Assembly: GCA_004352715.1 (NCBI GenBank)
Contig: SCFE01000087.1
Coordinates: 400,453 to 464,452, forward strand
Direction of reading: 5' to 3'
Length of the DNA: 64,000 nucleotides
Source of the DNA: Hofstenia miamia
Lineage: Eukaryota > Xenacoelomorpha > Acoela
The position numbers and the translations under genes were made by a program. Positions within the stretch are counted from its first letter, which is position 1. Each line of letters begins with the position of its first letter. Shown in pieces: positions 22,291-34,990 of this stretch. Under the pieces are notes generated by a model. The model saw only the letters and a program-made list of their open reading frames with translations, was not told the DNA's origin and made no database searches.

Positions 22291-24206
22291 TTTTCTTTTT
22301 CAAATCCAAATAAAGGTTTTGTAAAATTTGATAATCCAAGTCGCATAGCAGCCCATGAGCAGTCAAAAGCTCACATTAATGCTTCAATTGATTATGTGAA
22401 AACTAAGTGCAGGATCAATTCAAATACGGGGATTGATTCAATTGTTAATAAGCAGAATGAAGTGAACGGAATTGATAGAAAAGCTGGACTCAAAGTAATT
22501 TTTGAAATTGTGCATCTTTTATGCTTTCAAAGCATTCCCATTCAAGTGCATGTTGAAAATCCATCAGAAATTTTAGAACGACTTAGACATAATTCAGATA
22601 GCGTTTGCAATTATGGAAATTTTTTGGAAATGGTGCATTTTATGGCTAAATCGAATGGTGTTTTGCTGAATTTCTTAGTTACAGCTAATAAAAATTCCCA
22701 TTTCCTATCGCCTACAATGCAAAATGAAATCATTAACATTCAAGCATCAGTAGTCCGTGAGAACATTAAGAAGGAAATTCAAGATAGTTTTTACAGTATT
22801 ATTGTTGACACAACTACCGATGTACAAAACATGGAACAACTCAGTGTACGTGTAAAATACATCACTGAAGGAATTGCTAATGAACGATTTTTGGGATTTT
22901 TTTCGATTGAATGCGGAACATCGCAAGTTATATTTAATGAATAAATGAAAAGTATTTGAATTATTTGGTTTGTCTGTTTTAGGACTGCGAGGGAAATTCT
23001 TTGATAGAGCTAGAGTTATGAAGGGAAAACAGAATGGTGTACAGGTTAAATTTAAAGAACTACAAAGAAATGCTCAATATATTCACTGCACTTCTCATTC
23101 ATTAAACCTCGTGCTTCTTGCCGGAACCTACAAAATTGCAAAATTAAAGCAATTCATTGATATGCTACAAGGAATTCACAAGTTTTTTAAAAAATCTGCT
23201 ACTCATGCTGCAATGTTACAGCGGTTTATCACAGCAGAAAAGATAGCAGACGGTCCCACAACATTGAAAAGATTCTTAGAAATTAGGTGGAGTAGTTTGC
23301 ATCATGTTGTTGTCGCAATCAAAAACATATTTTTTGCACTGGTTAACTGCTTCCTGGAAATGAGTGGAAATGTTATTGCTGCAGGCTTTTTACAAAAAAT
23401 TTACAAATTTGAAAACATCTGCCCGCTGCATTACTTGAGTAAAATTTTACAAGTTAAAAATGCTCAATATTCTTTTGTTAAGGAGAAAATTCATTTTCTG
23501 AAAGAAACTTTTTCGGAAATGCGAGAGAATTTTCAAAATGTTTTTGATGACATTATGAACACCTCACATGCATTACATGAAAAATTTTCTAAATTTGATG
23601 GTTACTGCTCTGAAATCAGAGGTTCCCAAAATTTAGTGGAAACTAAGAATATATGTATTGAGATCCTAGATGTAATTATTGTTCAACTGGGTGAAAGATT
23701 TGATGAGTTCACCAATTTTAGTAATGAGAAGTTTGCTTTATTTAGCAATATTTCTATAGGGAGTATATTGACATATGTGTGAAAATTCAGAATGGGAAAT
23801 TTACAAGGCATTTAAATCCGAAATTCTAAACAATCATTTTTCAATAAAATTGAGTCTGTTTCTCGTTTCTTTATGTAAATAAGGTTTTATCATGCATGCC
23901 AAATATTGAAATTTTAAAGAATCATTTTTGGTTCTTGAATACAGTAATGCTAATGCTGAATGAAGCTTTAGACGGCTGAATCTTATTAAGACATGTTTGC
24001 GCAGTCCGATTACTCAAGATCGTCTGAACAACCTTCCAATTATGAATATTAAGCATGAAGTTGCCACTAAAATTGATATAGATTCATGTGTAAAAATATT
24101 TTTTTAAAATATAAGATATCGAATCTCTAGTGATTGAATATAATTTATGTGCTAACACTTAGATCTGTGTTTGGGTCATGTGAAAAATATTCTAGCTACG
24201 CCTCTG
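22291..24206 (+). pseudogene. hAT transposase relic (ZMYM/DUF4371-like) with right terminal repeat
   Basis: From 22300 the frame reads DNPSRIAAHEQSKAHINA, the tail of a TTF-type zinc finger, then a DUF4371-like part (22396-22944). The latter includes SIIVDTTTDVQNMEQLSVRV, matching the first-aspartate DETTD…EQL motif of hAT enzymes. After a stop and a one-base frameshift near 22945 it continues as LRGKFFDRARVM and IHCTSHSLNLV, matching RGQGYDGA…M and HCxAHxLNL. At about 23955-24060 the dimerisation region reads LIKTCLRSPITQDRLNNL. The right end at 24192-24206, reversed, is CAGAGGCGTAGCTAG, a typical hAT terminus. No matching left end is seen. Several stops and frameshifts make it inactive. Confidence 0.8.
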
Positions 24207-24208
24207 AT

Positions 24209-24260
<52 letters not shown>

Positions 24261-24365
24261 NNNNNNNNNNNNNNNNNNNNNNNNNNNNNNNNNNNNNNNN
24301 NNNNNNNNNNNNNNNNNNNNNNNNNNNNNNNNNNNNNNNNNNNNNNNNNNNNNNNNNNNNNNNNN

Positions 24366-24403
<38 letters not shown>

Positions 24404-24410
24404 CATACAA
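24207..24410. repeat. (TA)n microsatellite containing a 105-base gap
   Basis: Alternating TA on both sides of an N run at 24261-24365. Tyr-Ile open frames across it are meaningless. Confidence 0.9.
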
Positions 24411-24954
24411 CCCACGGCTACCCGGCTTAACCGCATATTCTCCATCGGCTATGGGGTGTACATGTAAGCTTTCCATTGAAAATTTTTATATTGTTTAATA
24501 GCAGCAAAAATTTTCATTCTCGATTTTGGGGCGGTTACGGGCAAAAAATTTCGGCTAGGGATGGATGAGGGTAAGAAGTAGTTTTTAACAAGTGTGTGCG
24601 GAATAAATCATTAACATAGGCCTATAGATTAGTGTGAGCGACAAATCAATTTATATTTTGCCTAAATAATAAAGGGGCGATTAATCGCTTCCACATTTAT
24701 AGGTATTCTTACGATAAAAAAGTTGAATTTTTGTGTTATACTTTTTGATTAAAAAAATTTAAGGATAATTTGCATTTAAAATTATTTGCAAAAGAGTTCA
24801 AATACTTTTGCTAACCATAAAATATTTTGGGGTTACTGGTATGCAACCAGCATTAGTTTTTACGGAATATATTTAGTAGACGAACATATATACTCAGCCC
24901 AAGTGCTGCGTAGAATTTTTACATAGTATATTAGTCACTTTTATTCGCCTAATT

Positions 24955-25635
24955 CTAGCCACGTTCGACGACCAAGAAACCAAAAATTCAACACACATTA
25001 CACGCAATTAACTGTCCACTCAGCACCTTCTGTGATGATTTGGGGTGCTATAACTGTGAATAGCGTGCTGGTCTGCATTTTGTTCCTCACAATGAGACAG
25101 TCGAAGCCAAGGCCTACCTCAAAATAATTAAAGAGAAAGTTCCCATGTTTATGCAGCTTCGCGGAACATCTGTCCTACAACAAGATGGTGCTCCTTGCCA
25201 CAGCGCCAAAGTTGTGAAACAGTGGATTCCATCACAAGACTTTCGGCTGCTTGAGAACTGGCCGGGAAACTCCCCAGACCTCAACGTCATAGAAAATTGC
25301 TGTCATCACATCAAAAACTGTCTGGGGAAGCGCCAATGCATATCACTCGACGATCTGAAGGAGCAAATTAAAGTGGTATGGTGCACAGAGATTACTGATG
25401 ATTATTGTAGAAAGCTGGTCGAGTCGATGTCAAATTGCCTTGCTGCGTGTTTGGCCATTAATGGCGACACACAAAATATTTGTGAGTTTTTCTGAATTAA
25501 CTATTTACTTTCTACACGGTGTTATCATATTGTTTCTACATTGTGTTAATATATTTTCTTTACATTGCGTTTTTTGGTGTAAAATACAAAAATTTCTAAA
25601 TTTGGAAAGTGTTCCCAAACTTTTGGCCAGTACTG
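24955..25635 (+). pseudogene. Tc1/mariner transposase relic with 3' terminal repeat
   Basis: Near 25030-25060 the frame reads SAPSVMIWGAI, the Tc1 motif before the second catalytic Asp. From 25145 to 25495 it reads LQQDGAPCHSAK, then LLENWPGNSPDLNVIENCCH. These hold the second catalytic Asp and, after 34 or so residues, the Glu of DD34E (usual ending NPIENLW). The first Asp region is missing and a frameshift lies near 25070. The right end reads CCAAACTTTTGGCCAGTACTG and is followed by TA, fitting a Tc1 inverted end and TA target. The left end and N-terminal half are absent, so it is 5' truncated. Confidence 0.8.
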
Positions 25636-26127
25636 TATAAAAGTTTTGTTGTTTCAATGGTTCAATTAGTTATTACTTTGAAGAAAGCAAAACATCATGC
25701 AAGGATCAAATTTTCCATCACGTGGTAGGCAAATGCCATAACTGTGCTGGTATAGCGCGTGCATCATTTACAAAGTTGATTAGGCATAAAATAAAATACA
25801 CGATTTTACCCTAAAATCGGAATGTTAAGAATGTCGAGGTCAATTTATTAGGTAAAATTGCGTTTTCAATCAAAAAAGTAAATAACTTTGAGTCAAAACA
25901 CAAATTTTAGGGGTTCAGGAAATCGCCCTAATTATGATTTCATTCCAATGGAATATGTAATTTCCCATTGCGTCCATGTCCAATAATATGCAACTTATAA
26001 TTTCACACGTAATTATAGGCAAGTTTTTATATTTGAAATTTTAATTATTTTCTTTGTTTGTTTACATACTTTTAATTTAATTCATTACGAGCAAAAAAAC
26101 ATTGATTACTGAATATACTAGCAATTG

Positions 26128-26337
26128 CCATGGATTTCTATAACACTATAGCTGGATGCGAGCATATTTGCCCAGATTAGGCCATTTCAATAATGACATA
26201 ACCTTTAGCGAACCAAAGAGAATTAATTTGTTTACGTTGCTTTAGATACCTGATTCGATTAAGGTTGACGTCATTATCGAAATGGCTTAATCTGTGCAAA
26301 TAAGTTCGAATCCAGCTAGTATCATGGAAATCCATGG
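26128..26337. mobile_element. 210-bp foldback MITE
   Basis: The first about 83 bases (from CCATGGATTTCTATAACACT) and the last about 83 (to GGAAATCCATGG) are reverse complements with roughly 10-15% mismatch. They leave a loop of about 45 bases near 26211-26254. Clear paired phrases are GGCCATTTCAATAATGAC and GTCATTATCGAAATGGC. It has no coding capacity. Target duplication and superfamily are unclear. Confidence 0.75.
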
Positions 26338-28352
26338 TATAGCCTACACCTACATCAGTGCCTACTAAATTTAATACATCTACATATAGTGTCTGATGGC
26401 ATGTTTACCTGAATGTGTATTATATTTGAATGTATTCAACGATTTGGATCTAATACCAATTCATGTCGCTTCTGTTTTATTTCTCGATCATAAAATTATT
26501 CGCATGTTATATTAATTAAGACAGTAGTACGCCAAATGGCCTGAGTTAATTTAATGATTTAGCTTTGATTTGTGAAGCATGCGTCTAATTTAACCCCATA
26601 AACTTTAGATGCTTAATTAACAAAATATTATTCGCACTTAAATATTTCTCTTTACCAAGTTTGCACACTCCTAGGCAATATTCATTATATTCAAGCGGTT
26701 AAATGCTATTAATTTTGTACTGGAATTATTGGATTGTTTAGACAGTTGGTGCAATGGATATTAGCTATTTTAGACATTGGCCAATTTATTTATGTTTGCA
26801 ATGAGATAAAATCATTAATTTCGTGGGTAACAAATCACTTCATATTTTTTTAATTTGCCATTGCAGCATATACAGCTAACCCAATATGAAATCTTCCATC
26901 AAAATAAGATTGATACTGCCAGGGATTTGAAAAATGTAATTTCTAAGTAAAACTATGTAGTAACTTAGTAACAAAATGATAAACAGATGGAAGGATTTTG
27001 ATGAATCTGCTGCAGAAGCGGGGGTTCTAGTGGAGGAATATTATAATCATTCTAAAGTATCTGCTACATCTCGCCTTTTTCATCGTTGCTAATCGAGAGT
27101 TAGTGAATTTCTAAGTGCAATAAAACCACCCACCTATCATTACTTGAAGTTCGACATCAGCGCTTTACTTTCTCAAGTATACACTCTCGCAAAAAAATGG
27201 GACTTTTGGAATTTTTGCTTTTCGTTAATATCTCCGCTGTGTTGCCCTGATAGGAAAATGATCAGAGTTGGATGAGTAGAGGAATAATTACGTAACCAAT
27301 GATGGTAATAAAATTATTATAAACACCTAAAATACCAGTTTTTGCTCGTGTTTAATTTAGTCATGCAGAACAAACGAGACACAGTATCACAACGTCACCC
27401 ATTATTCAAATTTTTTATTCACAGTATCAGGCATGCCAAAGACTACCTTCTACAAAAAACTTTAAAGTTCTGGAAAGTGGCGGATCACTCAAAAGAAAAA
27501 CTTAAATGACCATTCTGTGAAAATTTCGGGACATGAAAAGCACAGATTAAAAGCTTAGCTTTGAAAAATCCCATTTTTTCTCGACAAGACCATATTAGGA
27601 AATTAAAAAATGCGCCATCTTGCGACTTCACTGTTTTATAGCCTAGCTTAATACATGCAAAAACATTTTTAGTTGTAATATTGGGAAATTCAGTTTGCAA
27701 TTTATCATTTCATTGCTTAGGCAGTATAATTTTAGGTTTATCTCTAATAGGTATATAGCCATATCTATTTTCGTTTTTCTTTTTTTTGAAAATATTATTT
27801 TACTTAAAAATTGTGTTTTTTAAATAATTAATTTACTGTGTGTAACCCTCCAGCAGATATCAACGGTCTATCACTTGTGTATGTAGCATTATTACTACTT
27901 AATCAAATAGCATTACTCGTTTATTAATAAATTTGATTACTTTTCGGCGTTTTGCTAATGGATTTGTTGGGTTAGAATTGGTATATACAATGTAGAACGT
28001 GCATTTCACTATAGATTTTGTTTTCATTAGAATTGTTATAAGTTTTAGCTGAATAAATGTTTATTGCTTCACTAAAAGTAAACACTTAATACACTACTTG
28101 TAAAATAATTGCAATTAAGCTTAGTAAGGTTTCTCATTATAACCTCGTTTTTAGAGAAATTAAAACTAACCATAAAAGATGTAAGCAATTTGAATTCTCA
28201 GTCAATAAATACATCGTACAATGATTATTTACATGACAAAAGTGTCAGAATTCAATAATGGTAATTTCTATATTTTGCCACTGGATGGCTACTAAGCACG
28301 AAAACAATTTCTTCTTATGCATAGAAACCAATCATTATGAGGGCGTGCTAAG
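26338..28352. other. Non-coding stretch, no gene recognised
   Basis: AT-rich DNA. A weak inverted pair (AAAAAAATGGGACTTTTGG near 27195 and AAAAATCCCATTTTTTC near 27565) was noted but is too short to define an element. Confidence 0.45.
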
Positions 28353-28685
28353 CAAGGCCGTAGCAAGAGGTCATCAAAATTTGGGGCGCACAAATTTTGA
28401 TAAATTGTTGAAAAAATATTTCCACAATTAGTTAATTATATACATGCAATAATGTTATTGTTAAATGTGTCGTAAAAATGGGTTTTCGTAAGACTCAGTT
28501 GTATAGGTTTTTATGTTTGAATAAATGGTACCTAGCAAATCTAACCACCTTACAAAAATAACCACAATTCACTACAATGTCTGAGATAACCTAAATCGGA
28601 CTCAGACTTGCAATTTAGCAATTTACTAAAATTAAAATTCAAATGTACAATAAGCAAATCAGTGAAAAGTACTGTAATATATCAA

Positions 28686-29648
28686 NNNNNNNNNNNNNNN
28701 NNNNNNNNNNNNNNNNNNNNNNNNNNNNNNNNNNNNNNNNNNNNNNNNNNNNNNNNNNNNNNNNNNNNNNNNNNNNNNNNNNNNNNNNNNNNNNNNNNNN
28801 NNNNNNNNNNNNNNNNNNNNNNNNNNNNNNNNNNNNNNNNNNNNNNNNNNNNNNNNNNNNNNNNNNNNNNNNNNNNNNNNNNNNNNNNNNNNNNNNNNNN
28901 NNNNNNNNNNNNNNNNNNNNNNNNNNNNNNNNNNNNNNNNNNNNNNNNNNNNNNNNNNNNNNNNNNNNNNNNNNNNNNNNNNNNNNNNNNNNNNNNNNNN
29001 NNNNNNNNNNNNNNNNNNNNNNNNNNNNNNNNNNNNNNNNNNNNNNNNNNNNNNNNNNNNNNNNNNNNNNNNNNNNNNNNNNNNNNNNNNNNNNNNNNNN
29101 NNNNNNNNNNNNNNNNNNNNNNNNNNNNNNNNNNNNNNNNNNNNNNNNNNNNNNNNNNNNNNNNNNNNNNNNNNNNNNNNNNNNNNNNNNNNNNNNNNNN
29201 NNNNNNNNNNNNNNNNNNNNNNNNNNNNNNNNNNNNNNNNNNNNNNNNNNNNNNNNNNNNNNNNNNNNNNNNNNNNNNNNNNNNNNNNNNNNNNNNNNNN
29301 NNNNNNNNNNNNNNNNNNNNNNNNNNNNNNNNNNNNNNNNNNNNNNNNNNNNNNNNNNNNNNNNNNNNNNNNNNNNNNNNNNNNNNNNNNNNNNNNNNNN
29401 NNNNNNNNNNNNNNNNNNNNNNNNNNNNNNNNNNNNNNNNNNNNNNNNNNNNNNNNNNNNNNNNNNNNNNNNNNNNNNNNNNNNNNNNNNNNNNNNNNNN
29501 NNNNNNNNNNNNNNNNNNNNNNNNNNNNNNNNNNNNNNNNNNNNNNNNNNNNNNNNNNNNNNNNNNNNNNNNNNNNNNNNNNNNNNNNNNNNNNNNNNNN
29601 NNNNNNNNNNNNNNNNNNNNNNNNNNNNNNNNNNNNNNNNNNNNNNNN
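28686..29648. other. Assembly gap (963 N)
   Basis: Unknown sequence. Open frames spanning it are artefacts. Confidence 1.
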
Positions 29649-30219
29649 CTAACTGCTGAGATGAGCAAAATAGTCTTTGTGATAGTTTGAACTTCACAGA
29701 GCTGTACGGGGGGGTTGTCTCTTTATGTGGATTTCCATGGACTTTTATAAGAAGTCTGACGTCACTCGGTTCTTACTGGATCACATTTAATGTTTCTAAA
29801 AATAAGCTACCCTTTCCAAATTTTCCCTTAAATGTCACAACCGTTAAATCCATTAATTCGGAGTAGATGTTTTTAAGCGATCCTCTTTGATTCTTTGTTC
29901 TAACTTTGTTCTAGCTGGTTAATGTATCACTCTTCCACAAGCGCCACTCAATTACAGGTGCTTGAGCTAGCAATTTCAACCATAGCTTTTTAACCGGAAA
30001 AACTTCAGAGAGAATTAGTAATTTTTCCATTCTAAAATTAATTTACTTTTCAGAAAAATTAATTCTTAGATTTAACATTTACGAAAAACGAATTTAAAAT
30101 AAAATCACAGTTTGATAAAATCTGATTTTATCACAAATGTTAGAAGACGAACATATTGTTTTCCTTTTTTTGAAAGCAATTAAAGAAATGTAACAACTTC
30201 AGCTTACCTTTAAACAGCA

Positions 30220-30440
30220 GCAATTAAAAAAGTTGAATCCTGGTTTTTTGTCCCTTAAAGAAAACTGGTTCACCACCATTTTTAGATTTTTCAGTAATTC
30301 AGTGCTCCGTTCCTTACTAATATAAATTACACCTAGATCTGATAGTCTATTCGTTGTCATTTTATTCCTGAGGTAATTTTTAATGTATTACATTGCGGAG
30401 AAGCTTCGCTCACAAACCGAAGATAATACTGGGGAAGTTA
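30220..30440 (-). pseudogene. hAT transposase C-terminal dimerisation domain relic
   Basis: On the minus strand the frame reads SVCERSFSAM, then a stop, then YIKNYLRNKMTTNRLSDLG. This is the hAT C-terminal signature (CERSFSALKRIKTYLRSxMxxxRLxxLxxL). The single TAA in the motif shows inactivity of this copy. Its orientation agrees with the terminal repeats of the surrounding element. Confidence 0.75.
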
Positions 30441-30641
30441 AAGGACGTTGTGTTATTAAACATATAAAAAATTTGTTAAAAAATTAATTGAATGTATAAT
30501 ATGTTGAATTAATTATCCGACTACTGCTAATCTCCACTGCCATCATAATGGAAAAAGGACTAAAAATATTTAGTTAAAAAATGATTGCAGATTTTGGGGA
30601 AGAGGGAGGGGGATCACGTGCCCCTCTTTGGCTCAGCCTTG

Positions 30642-33600
30642 ATGCTAAGCCCATCACACATCCGTTAAGGTAATCTAAAATGTGGGACTTAATGGCAGTG
30701 GGCAACATCCTTTCTTATGTTAAGTTAAAAACCGCAATAGACGTTCTCGTTAAGTTATATTGTGTCCGATTGAGAGGAACCAACTATCTGGATCAACCTC
30801 TGGCGAGAGAATTGAAAGTACTATGACGTCATGAAAAGAGTTGAAATCATCACACTGATATTAGCAGAAATAAATGATCGTGACAAAATGACAAAGGAAC
30901 TAAGAATGAAAAACATTAATTTTCTCTACAGAAATACAAACTACCACCGTATTGTATTGGTAGTAAAAATAATTACACATTGTATTTACCCTGCAACCTG
31001 CAATACATTCTTGGTCAAACGTACCTGTTATTGATTGTATATTTTATCTATATATATGCATCACTGAGACGTTACAGTTCTTAATAATAAATTAGTTAAC
31101 TTAAGCCTTTATCTTACACACCCAGATTCTAAGATTGAGGCAACGGATTCTCACACATCTGACACAGATGTTAAAATGACATTAATGATTGCCCTCAAAG
31201 GCAAAAAATTATACCGAAAATTCTATGACATCTTCCAACGAAAAATAAAAAACCTTTGACAGTCGAAAAAGGCCTAAAAATATAAATGAACTCAAATATA
31301 TCAAATACAAGAAATTACAAACTACAGAAATTGACACCTTCCCTCAGTTGACTCGCGAAGAGGAAGGACAACCGGATATTACAAACTGCTAGACAATACG
31401 TACAACCTTTTTCTATCCAACGGAGATCCCTATGGATATCTAAACAGACTTTATAAACTTTTCCCTTTTTTTTCTCTCATTTTCGTTGCCATTAACTCCA
31501 ACTACCAACATCACATCACATAAACGTTTCGCAACACACACAAATATATATATATATGTGCTTTTCAAAGGAACTGAGGCGTCTATTTTAAATTGAATGT
31601 AATCGACAAGGCTGCATCTGAGCTTGTCGAGATTGTCATCAGAAAGATCTCTTATCATCTTATACTTTTGACGAGGTATAGGAATTATAATCCCATGAGT
31701 GGTTGATACATGCTCTTAGAATCATGGGTGCACTACTTATGAGCGCGAGGACCCCAATGTAATAGCTTACATACAACAACATTCATATAGCTTTTCGAAA
31801 TATATATTTTCATCGAATTCTATATTTACAAAATTTTTCTATTAATTACTATTAATAGGTTCTTGCATTGTCAAATAAACATGGAATATATATGTGCAGA
31901 TGCCAGTTAAAATTGCAGATTGCTTTAATTGATGGTTAATAAATATAATATTGGAAGCACTTCGGAGCATACATATAGATTAAAAATTTTGCAACTATTT
32001 TTATTCAAAATGAAGTATTTAGTTAAATCCCAAACTAAAAAAGCACTTTGTTTTTGTCACAGTCCCACTTAGTCCCATTGTATTTTGTCCAAATGCCTTC
32101 CAACACAACTCTCATGGTTCTACGGCATAAGTATTTTGGCCAAAATTAGCAAATAAAAGTTGATAGCATACTTTAACTCGTAATACAAGTATATTTATGT
32201 TTATCTGACGCCATTTTTTACCAGTCCCATTGAAATGTTTATGACCAAACCCCAGCACTACAGAACTGAATGGTTTTCTAGAACCTTAATGTGGCACATA
32301 GCGAGCAACAAGTATAATTTCACTTACAGATGCAGGAACAAATATTTAAGAAAAATTTCAGCACTTTATCTATATAATTGTATGCTTCAAAATCGAATCA
32401 GGGCCGAAGAGACTGGTCCGATCATGGCTGCATTAACTTGCTGGCAACTTCTGTGCGTAGTTTCAAGTTTCAAGAGCACAATTGTGGTATTCAGTAACTT
32501 TATTTCCAAATTCATTCTATCCATTCAAAATCCACACTCAAATCAATACTTAAATACCTAATGTGGAGCAAACATCAGGTTGTGAATAATTTTAATAAAT
32601 TGTGATTGAATTCATGGACTATTTTGAATAATAACATTAATTAAGTTACTGTTTTGAAATTTTTCGGCATTTGATAAGCAATTTCGAGTCGTGTAAAGTC
32701 GAGGAGATTACCGACCCCGATTTGACTCGAAATTTAAAATATGACCATTTTTAGTAGGGTCGAACTGACTAAAATTGTATTGATTTGAGATTGAATAGTT
32801 CTTTGCATGTTTGTATATTTTAAAGAAAATATATGCAATTTCTTTCTGACAGCAGTTAAAGACTGCTCTTACTCCTTATGATCACTGTCCTTCAGCACCA
32901 AGCCGATTTCGATATTAATGAACCTAAGTTACCTGGAATGACAGGTGCTTACGCAGGATTTTCTGACGGTGGGATATTTTAGTCATGATCGAAAGCGGAC
33001 CGAATCCCCGAGAAAAATTTTGAAAACACTGAGAAAAGATACCCTAAAAAATTCATTTTACGAATTTAGATTTAAAATTTTTCATTTTTTAACGAAAATT
33101 TTTTATTTAGCCAGTCAAAATCACTTTTGAAAACCTAACGGGGGACATTCCATCATGTCCATGGCAGTTATTTGAAACTTCTGTCCCTGAAACACTCAAT
33201 CAAACTCAAGAATGGCAGGGCAACATACACAACACTGATGGCGGAAATAAAGGGCATATGGGCAAAAAGAGAGAAGCGTTTCATTACTTCTGATGATCTT
33301 AAGAAAATCAGGACTTGCGACGACTGAGAGCTGTTTAAAGATTGGCTGTTGTTGGTTATTCCAATGCTACCTTGATCGAGCTTTTGAGCTCAGATGTTAA
33401 CATTAGGAATCTTTTACCAGCCCAAAGATTTTGTGAAAATGCTGATATAGTTCTGTTTATGGATAAAATGGCGTGGGCAGAACAAACTGCTGTGACAAAG
33501 CATGCCATAGCGCCTGTTGTGCCTGTTAGATTCCGGCAGTGGTATTCATGTTCTGTCAGTTAAACTTTGCAATAACTTGGCATTGCCATATAAATAATAA

Positions 33601-33799
33601 TTGACAAAAACGTTCATTGGTGAGCTGCGCGCGTAGATCTATGTTTCAATGGTGTTGAGATAATCCAATTCACGAACTTGTTCTGGGAGTTCAGGCATAT
33701 GACAGTTTGAAGTATCTTTGTTTTTTGCCTCTAGTATTCCCAATATTGTGACTCTAATTATTTTGGCAGTTTTGGACTGGAACTATTTATAAGTCAGAA
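30642..33799. other. Non-coding stretch, no gene recognised
   Basis: Several 60-110-codon open frames occur (for example 30831-31034, 32235-32561, 33342-33563) but none shows a domain, signal peptide or splice context that I can defend. The phrase AGTCCCACTTAGTCCCATTG near 32062 has a relative near 42946, so a dispersed repeat family may be present. Confidence 0.45.
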
Positions 33800-34990
33800 A
33801 CAAATGCTTGTAAACCGTCTTCGAAAGTATAGAAAACTTTTTGCATCTGACGGACGACCCTGTAGGATACTAACGCATTACATTCGGTTGACTGAACGTG
33901 GTGTGCCGCACAAGGGTAAATTACTGCATAATCTTATTGAAGAAAGCAAGAATCAGATTGTGTCATTTTAAAATAATTTTCAAGTCGAGGTCGGCCTGGA
34001 GATCCCCAATGCTTTTTTAAATAAGAAAATTGGAAACATTGGATTGTGCTAATGGCTATTGGCAAGTGGCACTTAATGAAGATGCCAAACACCTTATTGC
34101 TTTTGAAGTGTCAGGCGAACTATATGAACTTAATGTGATGGCCTCTGGAATTTGCAACGCACCTTCCTCCTTACAGAGGATGATGAACATTGTTTTAACC
34201 GGTCTCTCTGCTATTCTCTATATAGACGACATCGTTTTTGCATCAACTTCATTCAAAGACCATCTGTAAGACTTAAGACTGGTCTTACAACTATTGAAAG
34301 AGCACGGGTTGCAACTTCATTCATCTAAGGGTGTTTTCGGAGCAAATAGTGTAGAATATTTAGGGAATACGATCTCAAAAACGGGTTGTCTTCAAATGCA
34401 GAGAAAATTGCCAGCATAAAGTCAATGGGAAAACCAAAGTCAAAATTTACTTCTCCCGATATCTGTCGATGTTAGCAGACAAATTTAACTCCACGTTTGC
34501 TGCCAAGAGTGTGAAAGGAAAGTTTGTATGGACCGAATTGTGTCAATCCTCCTTCGACAGAATTACTAAAATGCTGAGTACTGATCTCACCATAAAATTC
34601 CGGGATTTCTCGGAAAGTTTCTATTTGTACATTGACTCAAGTAATGTTGCTATGGGGGCTCATTTACATCAATGAGTAGACTCATTGGGATACTTCAGTC
34701 GCACTTTTAATGCTGGTATCGCAATTATTCGGCAACAGATCAAGAATTTTGTGCCTTGACTAACGCACTCAAACATTTTCGTCACATTATTTACAAATGT
34801 AAAACCACGGTTTTTACGGATCAGAACTCTTTGATTGATTTTATAAACAAAAGATCACCTGCAAATGGACGACATGCCAGATATTTGATGAACATAACAG
34901 AATTCGATATAGCAGTTTAAAACGTTCCTGGAAAAGGTAATCCTGCTGTAGATTACTGCAGCCGAAAAAAACGACGTTGCTTGTTCCAGC
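33800..34990 (+). pseudogene. Ty3/gypsy retrotransposon relic (RT and RNase H)
   Basis: About 33805-33965 reads NRLRKYRKLFASDGRPC and then LTERGVPHKGK, the region before RT. The ORF at 34030-34269 reads TLDCANGYWQVAL, FEVSGELYELNVMASG, and LYIDDIVFAS, the RT palm with an intact YIDD. The following frames carry YLGNTIS and then RNase H (FYLYIDSSNVAMGAHL; EFCALTNALKHFRHIIY; VPGKGNPAVDYCS). Frameshifts and stops lie between all these parts, and the block between VPHKGK and TLDCANG lacks the usual S-PW-SP and RxCVDYRxLN motifs. No LTR, gag or integrase was recognised nearby. Confidence 0.8.

Larger units (their letters stand above)
28353..30641 (-). mobile_element. hAT transposon with terminal repeats, near-matching target duplication and a 963-base gap
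   Basis: The left end reads CAAGGCCGTAGCAAGAGG and the right end, reversed, reads CAAGGCTGAGCCAAAGAGG. They are flanked by GTGCTAAG (28345-28352) and ATGCTAAG (30642-30649), an 8-bp duplication with one mismatch. Inside, the minus strand keeps the transposase dimerisation domain (30220-30440). An N run covers 28686-29648, so most of the coding region cannot be read. Confidence 0.65.

Noticed and set aside
22946-22982. Possible short intron (GTATTTG…CTGTTTTAG) between the two hAT open frames
   Set aside because: The segment itself translates as VFELFGLSVLGLRG in the downstream frame, matching the conserved stretch before RGQGYDGA in hAT proteins. It is coding with a stop and frameshift, not an intron.
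26300-26320. tRNA-like phrase GTTCGAATCCAGC
   Set aside because: It resembles a T-loop by chance, but lies in an arm of the foldback MITE, and no acceptor stem or A box fits upstream.
28608-29697. Open frames of 328-360 codons across the 28686-29648 region
   Set aside because: They consist of N translated as unknown residues with a few real codons at each side. The same applies to frames across 36188-37187 and 24261-24365.
30831-32561. Small open frames at 30831-31034, 31440-31658 and 32235-32561
   Set aside because: No domain, splice context or similarity that I can identify; expected by chance in DNA of this composition.
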